Positions 33,262 through 44,785 of a stretch of 64,000 nucleotides of DNA are shown piece after piece. The notes under the pieces are model-generated. The model had not been told where the DNA came from, made no database searches, and saw only the letters and a list, made by a program, of their open reading frames with translations. The position numbers and the translations under genes were made by a program. This DNA is from Cololabis saira (lineage: Eukaryota > Chordata > Actinopteri > Beloniformes > Belonidae). Position 1 is the first letter of the stretch, and each line of letters opens with the position of its first letter. The stretch lies in the NCBI RefSeq assembly GCF_033807715.1, contig NC_084591.1, positions 48,207,915 through 48,271,914 on the forward strand, given 5' to 3'.

Positions 33262-33498
33262 ATGTTAAACTGCTGGAAAGGAACTGGAATTTACCGGGAT
33301 ACCTTAAACAAGGAAGCCAGGGAGCGGTACATGGAGAAAATAATGATTATTAACGGTCTGGATCCATATGAAATCCCTACTAAAGAATGGAGCTCCTCTT
33401 CAGAGCGCCACTCTTTAGAAAGGATTTACTGCCGCAGTTCTGCAGAACCACCGTCTCCGGCTACCTTGTTTAGGAGTGTTTGGCAGCTGCTTTGGTAA
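33262..33498 (+). pseudogene. ORF with KEARERYMEKI...GLDPYEIP motif
   Basis: 78 codons from ATG. The segment KEARERYMEKIMIINGLDPY resembles the N-terminal exon of a transposon-associated protein seen repeatedly in fish genomes (R.RY..K...i.G.DPY..p). It has no continuation downstream, and the last third (SSAEPPSPATLFRSVWQLLW) may be read-through past a lost splice site. I cannot name the family. Confidence 0.4.
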
Positions 33499-33838
33499 AT
33501 GTTTGATTCGCCATGTGTTTCAATAAATTAGTATCATAGTACAACATACAGTACATGTTTCGTATCCCTCTTACTTCTCTTTTCTTTTTTTTTGACTGCT
33601 ATATTATGGTGAAGAGGCTCCGAGGCGTGAGCAATATTTTTGTTTTCCTCGTGAGATTATTTTTTTCCTCTGCAGCTACAAATAAGAGTTAATATTTTTT
33701 CCTCAACAAACTAGTTTTATCTGAAGATTGGGGTTAATTGCACCGCAGAGAGCTGGCCAGCAACTGCGTTTAGCTGGCAAAGTGGGGAATAAAACCCGTG
33801 TTTTGATCCGACCCGGTCTGTGTGAGTGTTTGTGGTTT
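33499..33838. other. Unassigned sequence
   Basis: No gene or repeat recognised. Confidence 0.45.
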
Positions 33839-33982
33839 AAGGCTGATTTATGGTTCTGCGTTAAATCGACGTAGAGCCTACGGCGTAGGGTACGCAGCGA
33901 CACGCACTGTACGTTGCGCGTCGCCACGTACCCTACGCCGTAGGTCTGCGTCGATTTAACGCAGAACCATAATTCAGGCTTT
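33839..33982. repeat. Palindromic MITE copy b
   Basis: AAGGCTGATTTATGGTTCTG at the left and CAGAACCATAATTCAGGCTT at the right. Both arms carry GTACCCTACGCCGTAGG-type stems, so the whole element is a hairpin. Confidence 0.85.
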
Positions 33983-34412
33983 ACTGTGTGGAAGGTTTGG
34001 TCGTTACAGCCGCGATCGAAGCGAGCTGACGACTCTTTCACTCTTTTACTCTGTTATATCAGATACTTGGCCTGCGTGGTTCTGCCTCCGAGCAGGAAAC
34101 CGGTGAAAAGTTAAACCATTAGCGATCTTTACCCCACGTCTGTTGTGTGGAGCTGCTGCAGCCACAACGCAGCAACGGGTTACCAGCTTCTGCGGAGCTG
34201 CGCTCCACGCCCCGCCCATTTTCGTCTCGACTGCGAATCGGGAAGGATGGGGAAGTGACGTATGCCGTAAAGCAGTCAAATTAATTGTACATTAATTGTA
34301 CCGATACTGAATAAAGTGCACCCAGCAATTCTGCTGTGTGCCTAAGCAGCTTTGGGTTCTTCATTCCACCAACTGGTTTAGTTGTTGTGGTTAATTATTT
34401 TTCTTTGCTTAT
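33983..34412. other. Unassigned sequence
   Basis: No supported gene. Confidence 0.4.
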
Positions 34413-34540
34413 GTACCGTATTTTCTGGACTATAAGCCGCTACTTTTTCCATAGGTTTTCAACCATGCGGCTTATACAAAGGTATATTCTGGCTATTCTG
34501 TGGATTTTTCTTCCACCGCTTGGGGCGCTCTAACCGGAAT
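34413..34540. repeat. MITE fragment (GGACTATAAGCCGC type)
   Basis: CCGTATTTTCTGGACTATAAG...CATGCGGCTTATACAAAGG resembles a common fish MITE end. Truncated, no right end. Confidence 0.45.
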
Positions 34541-34633
34541 TAGAATCAAAACTAAGACAAAATAAATGCACAGAAGAATACGCTATTTCTTCTTTAGCAG
34601 ATAGAAGTAGGTAGTAGCAGATTTCAAACAGAT

Positions 34634-34887
34634 TGTGGCAGAGTGGAGGAGCTGCAGCCACTCAGGCTGACGGGACACAGGTGTGGCCCGTCAGCCTCTC
34701 CACCCTGCCAGCCTTATAAGGAGAAGCTGCTGCTGAGACGTGTGTTCAGACTGGAGCTGCTGATCGTGAGGTGCTGCTGGTGTGAGGTGCTTGTGCACTG
34801 TGTTCTGGTAATAAAGAAGGGTTCTGCACTAAACTCCGTGTCCTCTCTATCCTGTCGGTCGGGCCCCGTAGCACTCGCCCTGCTACA
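34634..34887 (+). repeat. 5' LTR
   Basis: 254 bp, TGTGGCAG ... TGCTACA. Contains a TATA-like CTTATAAGG at 34713-34721 and AATAAAG at 34811. The first 73 bases after TGT (34637-34709) form a large imperfect hairpin (GGCTGACGGG...CCCGTCAGCC, GGCAGAGTGGAG...TCTCCACCCTGCC). Confidence 0.78.
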
Positions 34888-34888
34888 C

Positions 34889-34907
34889 TGGCACCCAACG
34901 TGGGGCC
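34889..34907 (+). other. Primer-binding site, gypsy type
   Basis: TGGCACCCAACGTGGGGCC one base after the LTR. This is close to the tRNA-Arg-type site (TGGCGCCCAACGTGGGGC) of gypsy retrotransposons. Confidence 0.7.
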
Positions 34908-34912
34908 CGATG

Positions 34913-35268
34913 GGATGGACAAGGGAGGCACGGAGCGGGCCCTGGACGCGCTCGCCCAGGCCATGGCGGACCTGGCCGCCCTGCTCCGGGACCAGGGCGA
35001 GCATCAGCTCGCTGTGCTGGCGGCGCCAATGCCCGCGGAGCGACCCACCCCTGCGCCACGCTCGAGGTTCGCCGCAGCAGCGCGGGAGGAGCTGGCGCCG
35101 CCGCAGCTGAGAGGCCGGGAGGCAGAAGCTGCGGGCCGCCAAGCGACGGCTCCCGAGACGGCGGGGCCGACGGAGCGACCCACCCCGACTCCACTCCTGA
35201 GGTTCGCCGCGGCAGCGCTGGCGGCGCCGCAGCTGAGAGGCAGGGAGGCAGAAGCTGCGGGCCGCTAG
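34913..35268 (+). CDS. Short Ala/Pro-rich gag-like ORF
   Basis: About 118 codons from the ATG after the primer site (MDKGGTERALDALAQAMADL). Helical, alanine-rich start, then PAERPTPAPRSRFAAAA and a second copy PTERPTPTPLLRFAAAA from the internal repeat. No zinc finger. GC content is far above the surroundings. Possibly the N-terminus of a gag protein truncated at TAG. Confidence 0.4.
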
Positions 35269-35746
35269 GCGACGGCTCCTGGGACGGGGACGGAGTCGGA
35301 GGCGGAGTCGGAGGTGGAGGCGGAGTCGGCTGCAGAGGTGGAGGCGGTCCAGCAGGGCGCCAGGGTGGAGGAGGCGGTCCCGGGGGTGGACCAGCAGGGC
35401 GGCGTGACGGCGGAGGCGGAGTCGCCAGCGACGGCGGGTCCCGCGGAGACGGGGCCGGACCAGCGGCCAAAGCAGGGCGTCCAGGAGGAGGCGATCCTGA
35501 AGGGGGACCGGCAGCTGGCGCTGGGCCGCGTCACGGAGGACGGGGTGGTCCTGGACGCACCGTTTGGCCCGAGGCTACCATGGGCCCGGCCCCGAGAGCG
35601 GCTTCCTCGGCGGTCAGGCCGACGCCGGGGACGACCTCCCGACCAGGAAGGCCCGGGGGGGTTCCGAGCTTCCTCTCCCGCTCCGAGGGGGCGGGGGGGG
35701 GAGGCTCGGCCGGACGGACCCCCGCGCGAGGTTGGCGTTGGGGGTG

Positions 35747-35807
35747 TGTGGCAGGGTGGAGAGGTTGATGGGACACACGCACCTGTGTCCCATCCGCCTG
35801 AGTGGCT
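35747..35807 (+). repeat. Start of 3' LTR with inverted hairpin
   Basis: TGTGGCAGGGTGGAGAGG... matches the reverse complement of 5' LTR bases 34637-34709 better than the direct strand, ending CATCCGCCTGAGTGGCT at the gap. Confidence 0.75.
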
Positions 35808-36307
35808 NNNNNNNNNNNNNNNNNNNNNNNNNNNNNNNNNNNNNNNNNNNNNNNNNNNNNNNNNNNNNNNNNNNNNNNNNNNNNNNNNNNNNNNNNNNNN
35901 NNNNNNNNNNNNNNNNNNNNNNNNNNNNNNNNNNNNNNNNNNNNNNNNNNNNNNNNNNNNNNNNNNNNNNNNNNNNNNNNNNNNNNNNNNNNNNNNNNNN
36001 NNNNNNNNNNNNNNNNNNNNNNNNNNNNNNNNNNNNNNNNNNNNNNNNNNNNNNNNNNNNNNNNNNNNNNNNNNNNNNNNNNNNNNNNNNNNNNNNNNNN
36101 NNNNNNNNNNNNNNNNNNNNNNNNNNNNNNNNNNNNNNNNNNNNNNNNNNNNNNNNNNNNNNNNNNNNNNNNNNNNNNNNNNNNNNNNNNNNNNNNNNNN
36201 NNNNNNNNNNNNNNNNNNNNNNNNNNNNNNNNNNNNNNNNNNNNNNNNNNNNNNNNNNNNNNNNNNNNNNNNNNNNNNNNNNNNNNNNNNNNNNNNNNNN
36301 NNNNNNN
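35808..36307. other. Assembly gap (500 N)
   Basis: Round-number run of N, a placeholder of unknown true length. Confidence 0.99.
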
Positions 36308-36662
<355 letters not shown>

Positions 36663-37105
36663 ACTCCCACGTCCCCTCAGCTAACTGTAAACATGTATTC
36701 TTTCTTTCATTTCTTTTTTTATTCCCGCAGCGGCAGAAGGTCGTACCACGGGAGTTTGTACTCAGGACATATTTTTAAAAGTCTCCTCATGCTGAGGCTT
36801 CTATTGATGACCTAACGATCCCCTTTGTGTGCGTGTGCGTGTGTGCGTGTGTTTATGTGTCAGACGGACGGCTCGTCTGTCTGTCCGTGCGTCTGCCTCT
36901 CTGCTTGTCTGTCCGTCTGCCAGATACCTAGACTAAAATACACCTCAGTAAAAGTGGACGCACAACAACACAACACAGAGCTGCTCACTCGGCTCACCGG
37001 CCCCCTCTAGTGGCGTTTACAGGGGTTACAATCATTTTACTACTTTCTCACTTTACTGTTAAATATTTTTAAACCTGAGGAAACAAACCCCGTGTTTTGA
37101 TAATA
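36663..37105. other. Unassigned sequence
   Basis: No supported gene. A GT-rich and TCTG-rich stretch lies at 36826-36920. Confidence 0.45.
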
Positions 37106-37210
37106 CAGGACTGTCTCAAAAATTAGAATATTGTGATTTTCTGTAATGCAATTACAAAAACAAAAATGTCATCCATTCTGGATTCATTACAAATCAACTG
37201 AAATAGGCAG
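37106..37210 (+). mobile_element. Tc1/mariner MITE end fragment
   Basis: TA then CAGGACTGTCTCAAAAATTAG...ATTACAAATCAACTGAAATA, a familiar vertebrate mariner-type terminus. No right end found. Confidence 0.5.
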
Positions 37211-37374
37211 CAGAATCTTATTGGCTCGTAGATCCACATCACACTGGACGATCCTCCGGGCGGCTGTACAGACACTGCAGAATCTGGTTGTTTCCTCCTT
37301 CTCTGAGTTGGCAGGCTGAGGGGAGACCACTTTATATATGTTAAAGCAAGAAAAAAACACTTTATATATGTTAA

Positions 37375-38169
37375 CCCTTGTGCTGTGTCCGGGTCAAGGA
37401 AGGAGGAAGAGAAGAAGGGAGGAAAGAAGGAAGGAAGGAAGAATGAAAAGAAGGAAAGAAAGAAGGAAGGAAGGGAGAAAGGGAGAAAGTAAGGAAGGGA
37501 GGATGGGGGAAAGGAAGGAAGGGAGGAAGGAAGGAAGGAAGGAAGGAAGGAAGGAAGGAAGGAAGGAAGGAAGGAAGGAAGGAAGGAAGGAAGGAAGGAA
37601 GGAAGGAAGGAAGGAAGGAAGGAAGGAAGGAAATAGGAAGGGAAGCAGGAAGGAGAGAGCAGGAGGAAAGAAGGAAGGAAGGGAAAAAAGAAGGAAGGAA
37701 GAAAGGGAAGGAAGAAGGGAGGGAGAAAACCAGGAAAGAAGGAAGGAAGGGAGAAAATAAGAAGGGAAGAAGGAAGGAGAGAACAGGAGGAAGGAAGGAA
37801 AGAAGGAAGGGAGGAAGGAAGGGAAGAAGGAAGGAGAGAGCAGGAGGAAGGAAGGAAGGAAGGAAGGAAGGAAGGAAGGAAGGAAGGAAGGAAGGAAGGA
37901 AGGAAGGAAGGAAGGAAGGAAGGAAGGAAGGAAGGAAGGAAAGACGGAGGAAAGGAAGAAGGAAGGAAGGAAGGAATGAAAGGAGAAAACAAGGAAAGAA
38001 AGAAGGAAGGGAAAAAAGAGGAAGGGAAAAAGGAAGGAAGGAAGGAAGGAAGGAAGAAAGGAAGAAAACAAGGAAAGAGGGAAGGAAGGAAGAACACAAG
38101 GAAAGGGGGAAGGAAGGGAAAAAGGAAGGAAGGATATGAGGTCACTTTGACCCGAACACAGTACCAGGG
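37375..38169. mobile_element. piggyBac-like MITE with GGAA core, copy 2
   Basis: TTAA on both sides (37371-37374, 38170-38173). Ends CCCTTGTGCTGTGTCCGGG and CGAACACAGTACCAGGG. The interior is polypurine: (GGAA)n blocks separated by GGGAAAAAAGAAGG, GGAGAGAGCAGGAGGAAAG and GAGAAAACAAGGAAAG motifs shared with the other copies. Confidence 0.8.
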
Positions 38170-38380
38170 TTAAACTGCTGAAAGAGAACCAGGGCTTTTC
38201 TTTTCTTTTCTTTTCTTTTCAGATTCATGAATGTTGGGAAGCTGTATTTAATTTATTGTCCTCTCTCTTTTATCCCTTTCTTTCCTCTCCTTGCTCTGCT
38301 TTTCCCCATCTCTGTCCAATCCTTCCTCTCCTCCCTCCTTTCCTCCCTCCTTTCATCCTTCCATCCCTGTCTCTCCCCAG

Positions 38381-38452
38381 TCCAGACGACAGCAGGACCC
38401 CAGCCCTGGCTCAAACATGGCCAACGCTGACACGGAGCACAAGCTGCGCTGA
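38381..38452 (+). CDS. Possible host terminal coding exon
   Basis: A long pyrimidine tract ending CTGTCTCTCCCCAG (38380) precedes a frame SRRQQDPSPGSNMANADTEH then KLR and a TGA at 38450-38452. The sequence afterwards (to about 38860) is not a recognised transposon and could be 3' UTR. I do not recognise the protein. It may be chance, as 23 codons carry little information. Confidence 0.25.
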   Translation, partial: SRRQQDPSPGSNMANADTEHKLR

Positions 38453-38937
38453 GGAGGACGACGAGGGAGGGGTGGATGGAGGAGGAAGAGGAGGAGATAC
38501 GGGGGCGATGGGGGGAATAATATCAGTCTGTTCACTTTCAACACAGTCAGCCTCAAAGTCCAAGAGAAACTGCATTAGTTGACCCTTTTGTTAGAGGGTT
38601 GATCACTTTCACATGCCAAACATTTTTATAGTGTTGGAATGTAGACGAAACGAAACTTCCTGAACTGATTGAATTGAAAGTGAAGACGAAGCATTCAAAG
38701 AAAAAGATAAAGAACACAAAAGACCTGAGTAAAAAGTAGTCAAATATATTTAAGTATGGGGGAAGGAAATGGAGTGGAAATGGAGCATGGGAAGGTTATT
38801 GTTGTGCAGGTCTAAAGGGATGTGACAGTTGGAGTTTCAAGTACAAAATATATATTTTGTATTAACGTACAATGCTGGGGGAAAAGCAGGAAAGGGGTTG
38901 TGGAGGAGATGTTGGATGACAAGAAGTGGGAACCTAC

Positions 38938-39331
38938 GGAAGAGGATTAGGGCCAGAGCAGAGGAAAATGAAGACAAAATGTCAAGAAAAAAGTTGAAAT
39001 GTCGAGATTAATGTTGAAGTACAATTTCGAGAAAAAAGTAGAAATGTTGTGAATAAAGTTGAAATGTTGAGAAAAAGGTCCAAATTTCGTGAATAAATTT
39101 GAAATGTCGAGATTAATGTTGAAGTACAATTTTGAGAAAAAAGTTGAAATGTTGAGAAAGTCAAAATTTCGTGTTCATGTTGAGGAAAAAGGCCAAATTT
39201 CGACTTTATTCACGAAATTGTATTTCAACATTAATCTCGACATTTCGACTTTTTTTCTCGAAGTGCACAATAAAAAAAAAATCTTCCCCTCTCAAATCTT
39301 TTTTTCTCCTGCCTGGCCCTGATTCTCTTCC
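38938..39331. mobile_element. MITE with AAGTC array, complete small copy
   Basis: Ends GGAAGAGGATTAGGGCC and GGCCCTGATTCTCTTCC. The interior is AAGTCGAAAT/TTGAAATGTTGAG units in one orientation then the other. Same family as 1-294 and 42381-42856. Confidence 0.75.
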
Positions 39332-40440
39332 GTTTTGAACCAGATGGAGCAGAGAAAGAGATTATTTTGGCTCACGGCCACGACGTTCAGGGCAAAGCAG
39401 AGGATGCATTAAAAGTGAGGTGACAGTTCCTGGCAAAATAGATCATGTTAATGATCATTTTCAGTGTTTTGTTAGCATTGCCTGTGTGAACCCCTGCTTT
39501 ACCGGCTCATTTCCAAACCTGCTGTTTTCTGAGACCAAAAGTTCACTTTGCTGGAAGGAGGGAGGATTAAAGAAGAGAAACTAAAACGCTGGGAGAGAAA
39601 TCACCAGACAGACCTTTTTAAGGCTCTAGGGTTCAGAATTGTTTGCTGTATTATCATTTAATCGTCTGAAAAAACATCACAGGTTACGTTGCAACGGCCT
39701 GAAAGGCTTTAACAAAGAAAACTGCTGCGCAATCTACAACTAGATGAAGTGGGGAGTTAACGTTTGTGGGGAGATTGGAACATCCTTAGTCTTCCGAGGG
39801 GTTTTGCACTATGTGATACAATCAGTCTTGATCTGCACATTTTCTTAAGATGCATGAACTCAAACTCGTCCCTCCGTGAGTCTCAATGTAGCACTTTTTA
39901 CCGTTAGTCCAGACTAACTGGGTGATCTAACTGCGTCATCAGGAGGGTTCACAGCTTCATGGGACATTGTTTTATGTCAATCAAAGGCTGCAATTCAAGC
40001 AAAAAAACTGCACACTCAGCATGGCGCTCAGCGTCAAGTGTCGCTCCTGCACGACAGAATTAGGCTCCGTTCACATTAGTGCGGTTCCCTTTGAAAAACG
40101 TGAAACTTCAGTTACAGCTTCACCTCACGTCCACACTCCTGGCGTAACCAAACACGTAGAACTGTTTCAGGTCTAATGTGGGGAGTGATGTGCTGGTTTG
40201 ATATGGCGGCGTTGAGACGCTGAGCCTCCATCACGTGAGCAGTTTTAACTGAAGGTTAAAAGAGATCGTCTCTGGCGGAGCGGGAACGGTCATGTCGTGT
40301 GTTTACGGCGGTGTTAGCGCCGACAGGAAAGATCTGGGAGAAGAGGAAACGTTGTGATGTAAAAGCAGCGAGAGTGCTCGCACCTTCATAGACCAATAAA
40401 GAGAAATCCAGAGCCCTGCTCTCCCACACTCACCTAAATG
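39332..40440. other. Unassigned sequence
   Basis: No supported gene. About 40063-40110 (TTAGGCTCCGTTCACATTAG) may be a MITE end. Confidence 0.4.
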
Positions 40441-41066
40441 CAGGGGTCGGCAACCCGCGGCTCTCTAGCGCCGCCCTTGTGGCTCCTGGAGCTTTTTCAA
40501 AAATGTTTAACTTTTTTTTTTTTTTCTTATTTTTCCTTTTTTCTTATTTTTTTCCTTTTTTCTTATTTTTTCCTTTTTTCTCTTTTTTTCTTCCTTTCCT
40601 TTTTAATCTCGACTTTAAATTTTGACTTTTTTCTCGAAATCTTGACTTTTTTCTCGAGATTGTACTTCAACATTAATCTTGACATTTCGACTTTTTCTCT
40701 TGAAATTTCGACTTTTTTCTTTACATTTTGACTTTATTCTCAACATTTTGACTTTATTCTCAACATTTCGACTATTTCCCCGACATTTCAACTTTTTTCT
40801 CGAGATTGTATTTCAACATTAATCTTGACATTTCAACTTTTTCTTGAAATTTCGACTTTTTTTCTCGACATTTCGACTTTTTTCTCGAAGTGCATAATGA
40901 AAAAATAATCTCCCCCCAGTTCTAACTAATATAGCTACATGCAGCATGTATTGTCTTCATTCTAATGCTTATACAAGACTTTTCATTTTTTGCAGCTCCA
41001 GACATATTTGTTTTTTGTGTTTTTGGTCCAATTTGGCTCTAAAACATGTTGAGTTGCCGACCCCTG
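40441..41066. mobile_element. hAT-type MITE CAGGGGTCGGCAACC, full copy
   Basis: Ends CAGGGGTCGGCAACCCG and GAGTTGCCGACCCCTG. Left half TTTTTCTT-rich, centre an AAGTC-type array (40610-40890), right half as in 23255-23426. The flanking 8-mers (CCTAAATG, TATAAAAG) are not a clean duplication. Confidence 0.75.
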
Positions 41067-41187
41067 TATAAAAGTCACTCTGAATAGAATAACTGGACTT
41101 CCGTGTGCTCCTGCATCAGCGTAGACTGTATAAACTGTATAAACATCCTTCTTTGTGAGGGTAACGAGTCATTTAGAACCAGGAACC

Positions 41188-41250
41188 ATCTATTGATCCA
41201 TCTATTGATCCATCTATTGATCCATCTATTGATCCATCTATTGATCCATC
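41188..41250. repeat. 12-bp tandem repeat CCATCTATTGAT
   Basis: Five to six near-perfect copies. Confidence 0.95.
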
Positions 41251-42380
41251 AGTCACCCGGTCCGCTCTCCTCTGTCCCGTAGCAGATTGATTACTCCTGT
41301 AATCAATCGACTATGTCTTTGTTTGTGTTGTTATCCTTAATTTCTTTGTGTGAAAGTCAGGATGTTTACTTTTTATATTTTTTCTCATTTCTGTTGTGTA
41401 TTCATTTTTGTGTTCCTCTTTGAGCTTTGTTACGGAGAAGCAGCAGTAGTAGTTTGTTTCATGTAAATCCATGTTGAATTGAGCAAAAAACATCTTCAGA
41501 AATGTGGGAGGTTTGAAGACTTTTCTTGCTTTCTTTTTGTTCGTTTGTTAGTATTTTTAATGAGCTCTTTAATAATGTTATTTTTTATGTTGTTTATATT
41601 TTAAGGACGTCCACTTTAACGTGGATGGAGTCAAGTCCCATCAACCCTTATCAGGCAGCATCATTGTTTTTATATTTTGCAACTAGAAGATTTTTTTTCT
41701 CCCTGTTTGACATTTAGCACATTCTCTACAGATTAATCATAATTCCCAAGAAAAATCTTTTCTTCATGTTTTTTGCAATTTTTTGGTCTGAATTTATTGA
41801 GAACTGTCTTGTGCTCTGCATACAGTACAGACTCTTTATTTCTCTTGTACATTGATGAAATGTGTTTGTAACATTTTACAAGAAGCTTTGGAGGAAACTG
41901 CAATTAAAATAAAAATTGAAAAAAAAAAAAGTGAAAACTCAAACAACGTGACAGACTTGATGAAGTTATATTATTTTGAAAACCATCACCAGAATAATCG
42001 AAAAGGCTTGGGGTTGGGTTAATTTCTGTCATTAAAACATTTTGACAATGTTTCTTCAGTTTCTGCAACAGCAGCCAAGTCGTCGAGCTTTGGTCCAAAG
42101 AATTAAAAAATTGCTGTTCCTTTCCTGGATCACTTACATGAGCTAACTTCAGTTAAGGAGAATTTATTTCTGACTGGAAATCCCAGTATAAGTTTGTCTT
42201 GCAATGATTTTGGAAACATCATAAGGCATTGCCAGTCGGAAAACCGTTCATTCCAGGTCTTGGTGATTTAGTCAGTAATGAAGGAGAAGCTGCTTCCTGT
42301 GCCGTGAACGCTCGGTACGGACTCAGTCTTGGTCTTGGTAAATGAAAAAGCTCAGCAGATAAATTCAGTAGTGAGACTAT
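41251..42380. other. Unassigned AT-rich sequence
   Basis: No gene or repeat I can support in 1.1 kb. Confidence 0.45.
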
Positions 42381-42856
42381 GGAGGAGTATCAGGGCCTAG
42401 AACGAATATTTGAGAGGGGAAGATTTTTTTTTTATTGTGCACTTGGAGAAAAAAGTTGAAATGTTGAGAATAATGTTGAAATACAATTTCAAGAATAAAG
42501 TCAAAATTTCGTGAATAAAGTCGAAATTTTGCCTTTTTCTCGACATTTCAACTTTTTTTTCAACATTTCGACTTTTTTCTCAACATTTCCACTTTTTGTT
42601 CGAAATTGTGCTTCAACATTAATCTCGACATTTCGACTTTTTTTTCTTCTAAATTTTGACTTTTTTCTTGACATTTTGACTTTTTTCTCCACATTTCGAC
42701 TTTTTTCTTGAAATTGTACTTCAACACTAATCTCAACATTTCGACTTTTTTCTCGACATTTCGACTTTTTTCTCCAAGTGCACAATGAAAAAAAAAAATC
42801 TTCCTCCTCTAAAATATTATTTGTATTTTCCTCCTGCCTGGCCCTAATACTCCTCC
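42381..42856. mobile_element. MITE with AAGTC array, complete copy
   Basis: Ends GGAGGAGTATCAGGGCC and GGCCCTAATACTCCTCC. Both sides carry the AGGGGAAGATTTTTT/ATTGTGCACTTGGAG subterminal block, so inverted repeats are at least 60 bases. The array between changes orientation in the middle. Confidence 0.8.
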
Positions 42857-43089
42857 CTATAAGACAGCTGTTATAAAGGTGGATGGATAAAAGTGCTTAA
42901 GTGGGTTCTGGCCGAGTGTGAGGCTCCGGTGACGCTCGGCCGTCGTTGGGGACTCAGAGGACGACATGTCTCACACTAGTGGACTGGCAGAGTAACTGTT
43001 TCTACCATGAAACGCAGTGCAGTGAGAAGGAAGATGAGGAAAATGTGTTGAAGTGAAGTGTTTCTGTGTGAATGAGTCAGGTGATTGTT

Positions 43090-43698
43090 AGAATCCAGCC
43101 TCCTGCTCTCTCCTTCCTTCTCCCTTCTTTCCTCCCTTCCTTCTTTTCTTCCTTCCTTCCTTCCTTCCTTCCTTCCTTCCTTCCTTCCTTCCTTCCTTCC
43201 TTCATTCCTTCCTTCCTTCCTTCCTTCCTTCCTTCCTTCCTTCCTTCATTCCTTCCTTCCTTCCTGCCTTCCTTCCGTCCTTCCTTCCTTCCTTCCTTCC
43301 TTCCTTCCTTCCTTCCTTCCTTCCTTCCTTCCTTCCTTCCTTCTTTCCTCCCTTCTTTCCTTCCTTCCTTCCTTCCTTCCTTCCTTCCTTCCTTCCTTCC
43401 TTCCTGCCTTCCTGCCTTCCTTCCTTCCTTCCTTCCTTCCTTCCTTCCTTCCTTCTTTCCTTCCTTCCTTCCTTCCTTCCTTCCTTCCTTCCTTCCTTCC
43501 TTCCTTCCTTCCTTCCTCCCTCCCTTCCTTCCTTCCTTCCTTCCTTCCTTCCTTCCTTCCTTCCTTCCTTCCTTCCTTCCTTCTTTCCTTCCTTCCTTCC
43601 TTCCTTCCTTCCTTCCTTCCTTCCTTCCTTCCTTCCTTCCTTCCTTCCTTCCTCCCTCCCTCCCTTCCTCCTGTCTTGACCCTAGGACAGCACCAGGG
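43090..43698. mobile_element. piggyBac-like MITE with GGAA core, copy 3 (left end lost)
   Basis: Pure (TTCC)n with a few substitutions, right end GACCCTAGGACAGCACCAGGG then TTAT. The left terminus is absent; 43100-43150 has the subterminal TCTCTCCTTCCTTCTCCC motif. Confidence 0.7.
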
Positions 43699-43702
43699 TT
43701 AT

Positions 43703-44213
43703 AACTGACACAAACCTGCCACTACTACATCCTGCATACGTTTATATTTACCCAAGGAATTATACACATGGAACAAAGATCTCTCTTCCATCTCCTTAAT
43801 GCAGGCATTAAGGAGAATCTCAAAGCCACACATATTTTTTCTTCTTTTTTCTACCTGAATTATTATGCTTCTTATTTATTTAATTTATTTATTTATTTAT
43901 TCTTTTGGATGAACTCTGTTGTTTAGCAGCTTCTGTTCTTTAGTAACTCTTTTGCCTCCTCTGTGTGTGTGTGTGTGTTTCATTTTCTTTCAGGGTGGAG
44001 TTTGTCCTCTTAGAGGAGTCTGACATGATGAGATAGTCATTTCAAACTGTTGGATGTTTGTCAGAATAAACATGTATTAAACTCCCGGATGTGTTTCTGT
44101 TCTCAGTTGTATCACGTATGAGAATGAATACTTAGTTCTTCTGGTCTTGGAACTGAAAGTGCAAGTCTTATTATTAATATTTTGCTGGTAAGTTTCACTG
44201 TGAAGATACTTTT
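43703..44213. other. Unassigned sequence
   Basis: AT-rich, short (TTTA)n at 43873-43902 and (GT)n at 43961-43978. No gene. Confidence 0.45.
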
Positions 44214-44217
44214 TTAA

Positions 44218-44560
44218 CCCTTGTGCTGTCTTCGGGTCAAGGAAGGAGGAAGAGAAGAAGGGAGGAAAGAAGAATCAAAAGAAGGATGGAAGGGAGGGAG
44301 GGAGAAAGAAGGGAGAAAACAAGGAAAGAAGGAAGGAAGGGAGAAAAGAGGAAGGGAAGAAGGAAGGAGAGAGCAGGAGGAAAGAAGGAAGGGAAAAAAG
44401 AAGGAAGGGAAAAAAGTGGAAGGGAAGAAGGAAGGGAGGGAAAAAAGAAGGAAGGAGGGAAGGAAGAAAAGAGGAAGGGAGAAGGAAGGAGAGAGCAGGA
44501 GGAAAGAAGGAAGGAAGGGAAAAAAGAAGGAAGGGAAAAAAAGGGCAGAACTGAAAAAAA
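44218..44560. mobile_element. piggyBac-like MITE, copy 4 (right end lost)
   Basis: TTAA then CCCTTGTGCTGTCTTCGGG, followed by the least expanded polypurine interior (few pure GGAA runs). It shows the ancestral motif order GGAAGAGAAGAAGGGAGG, GAGAAAACAAGG, GAGAGAGCAGGAGG. Confidence 0.7.
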
Positions 44561-44785
44561 AAACTTTTTTTTTTTTTATTCTCATTAAATTATGGAATCA
44601 TTTTTCAAAATGTTTCAAAATATGCCTATTTGTGGAAGAAATATGTAGTATTTGAGTTACATAAAAGCTTGTTATTTGTTTTCTTCCTAATTGTCCTTGT
44701 GGTCAAGAACCCCCAACACTAAAATGGTTTGGCCGCCGATCAAAATTTGATGTTATCATTTAATTCAACCATTAGAATGGTCAAA

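Larger units (their letters stand above)
34634..35807 (+). mobile_element. Non-autonomous LTR retrotransposon (cut by gap)
   Basis: 5' LTR 34634-34887, primer-binding site from 34889, a short gag-like interior, then the start of a second LTR at 35747 running into the N gap. The interior is only about 860 bases and has no protease or RT motifs, so it depends on proteins from another element. The interior contains a partial tandem repeat (about 35032-35133 and 35174-35266). Confidence 0.75.

Noticed and set aside
34883..35470. 195-codon proline-rich frame on the minus strand
   Set aside because: Antisense of the GC-rich interior of the LTR element; composition-driven and without homologous motifs.
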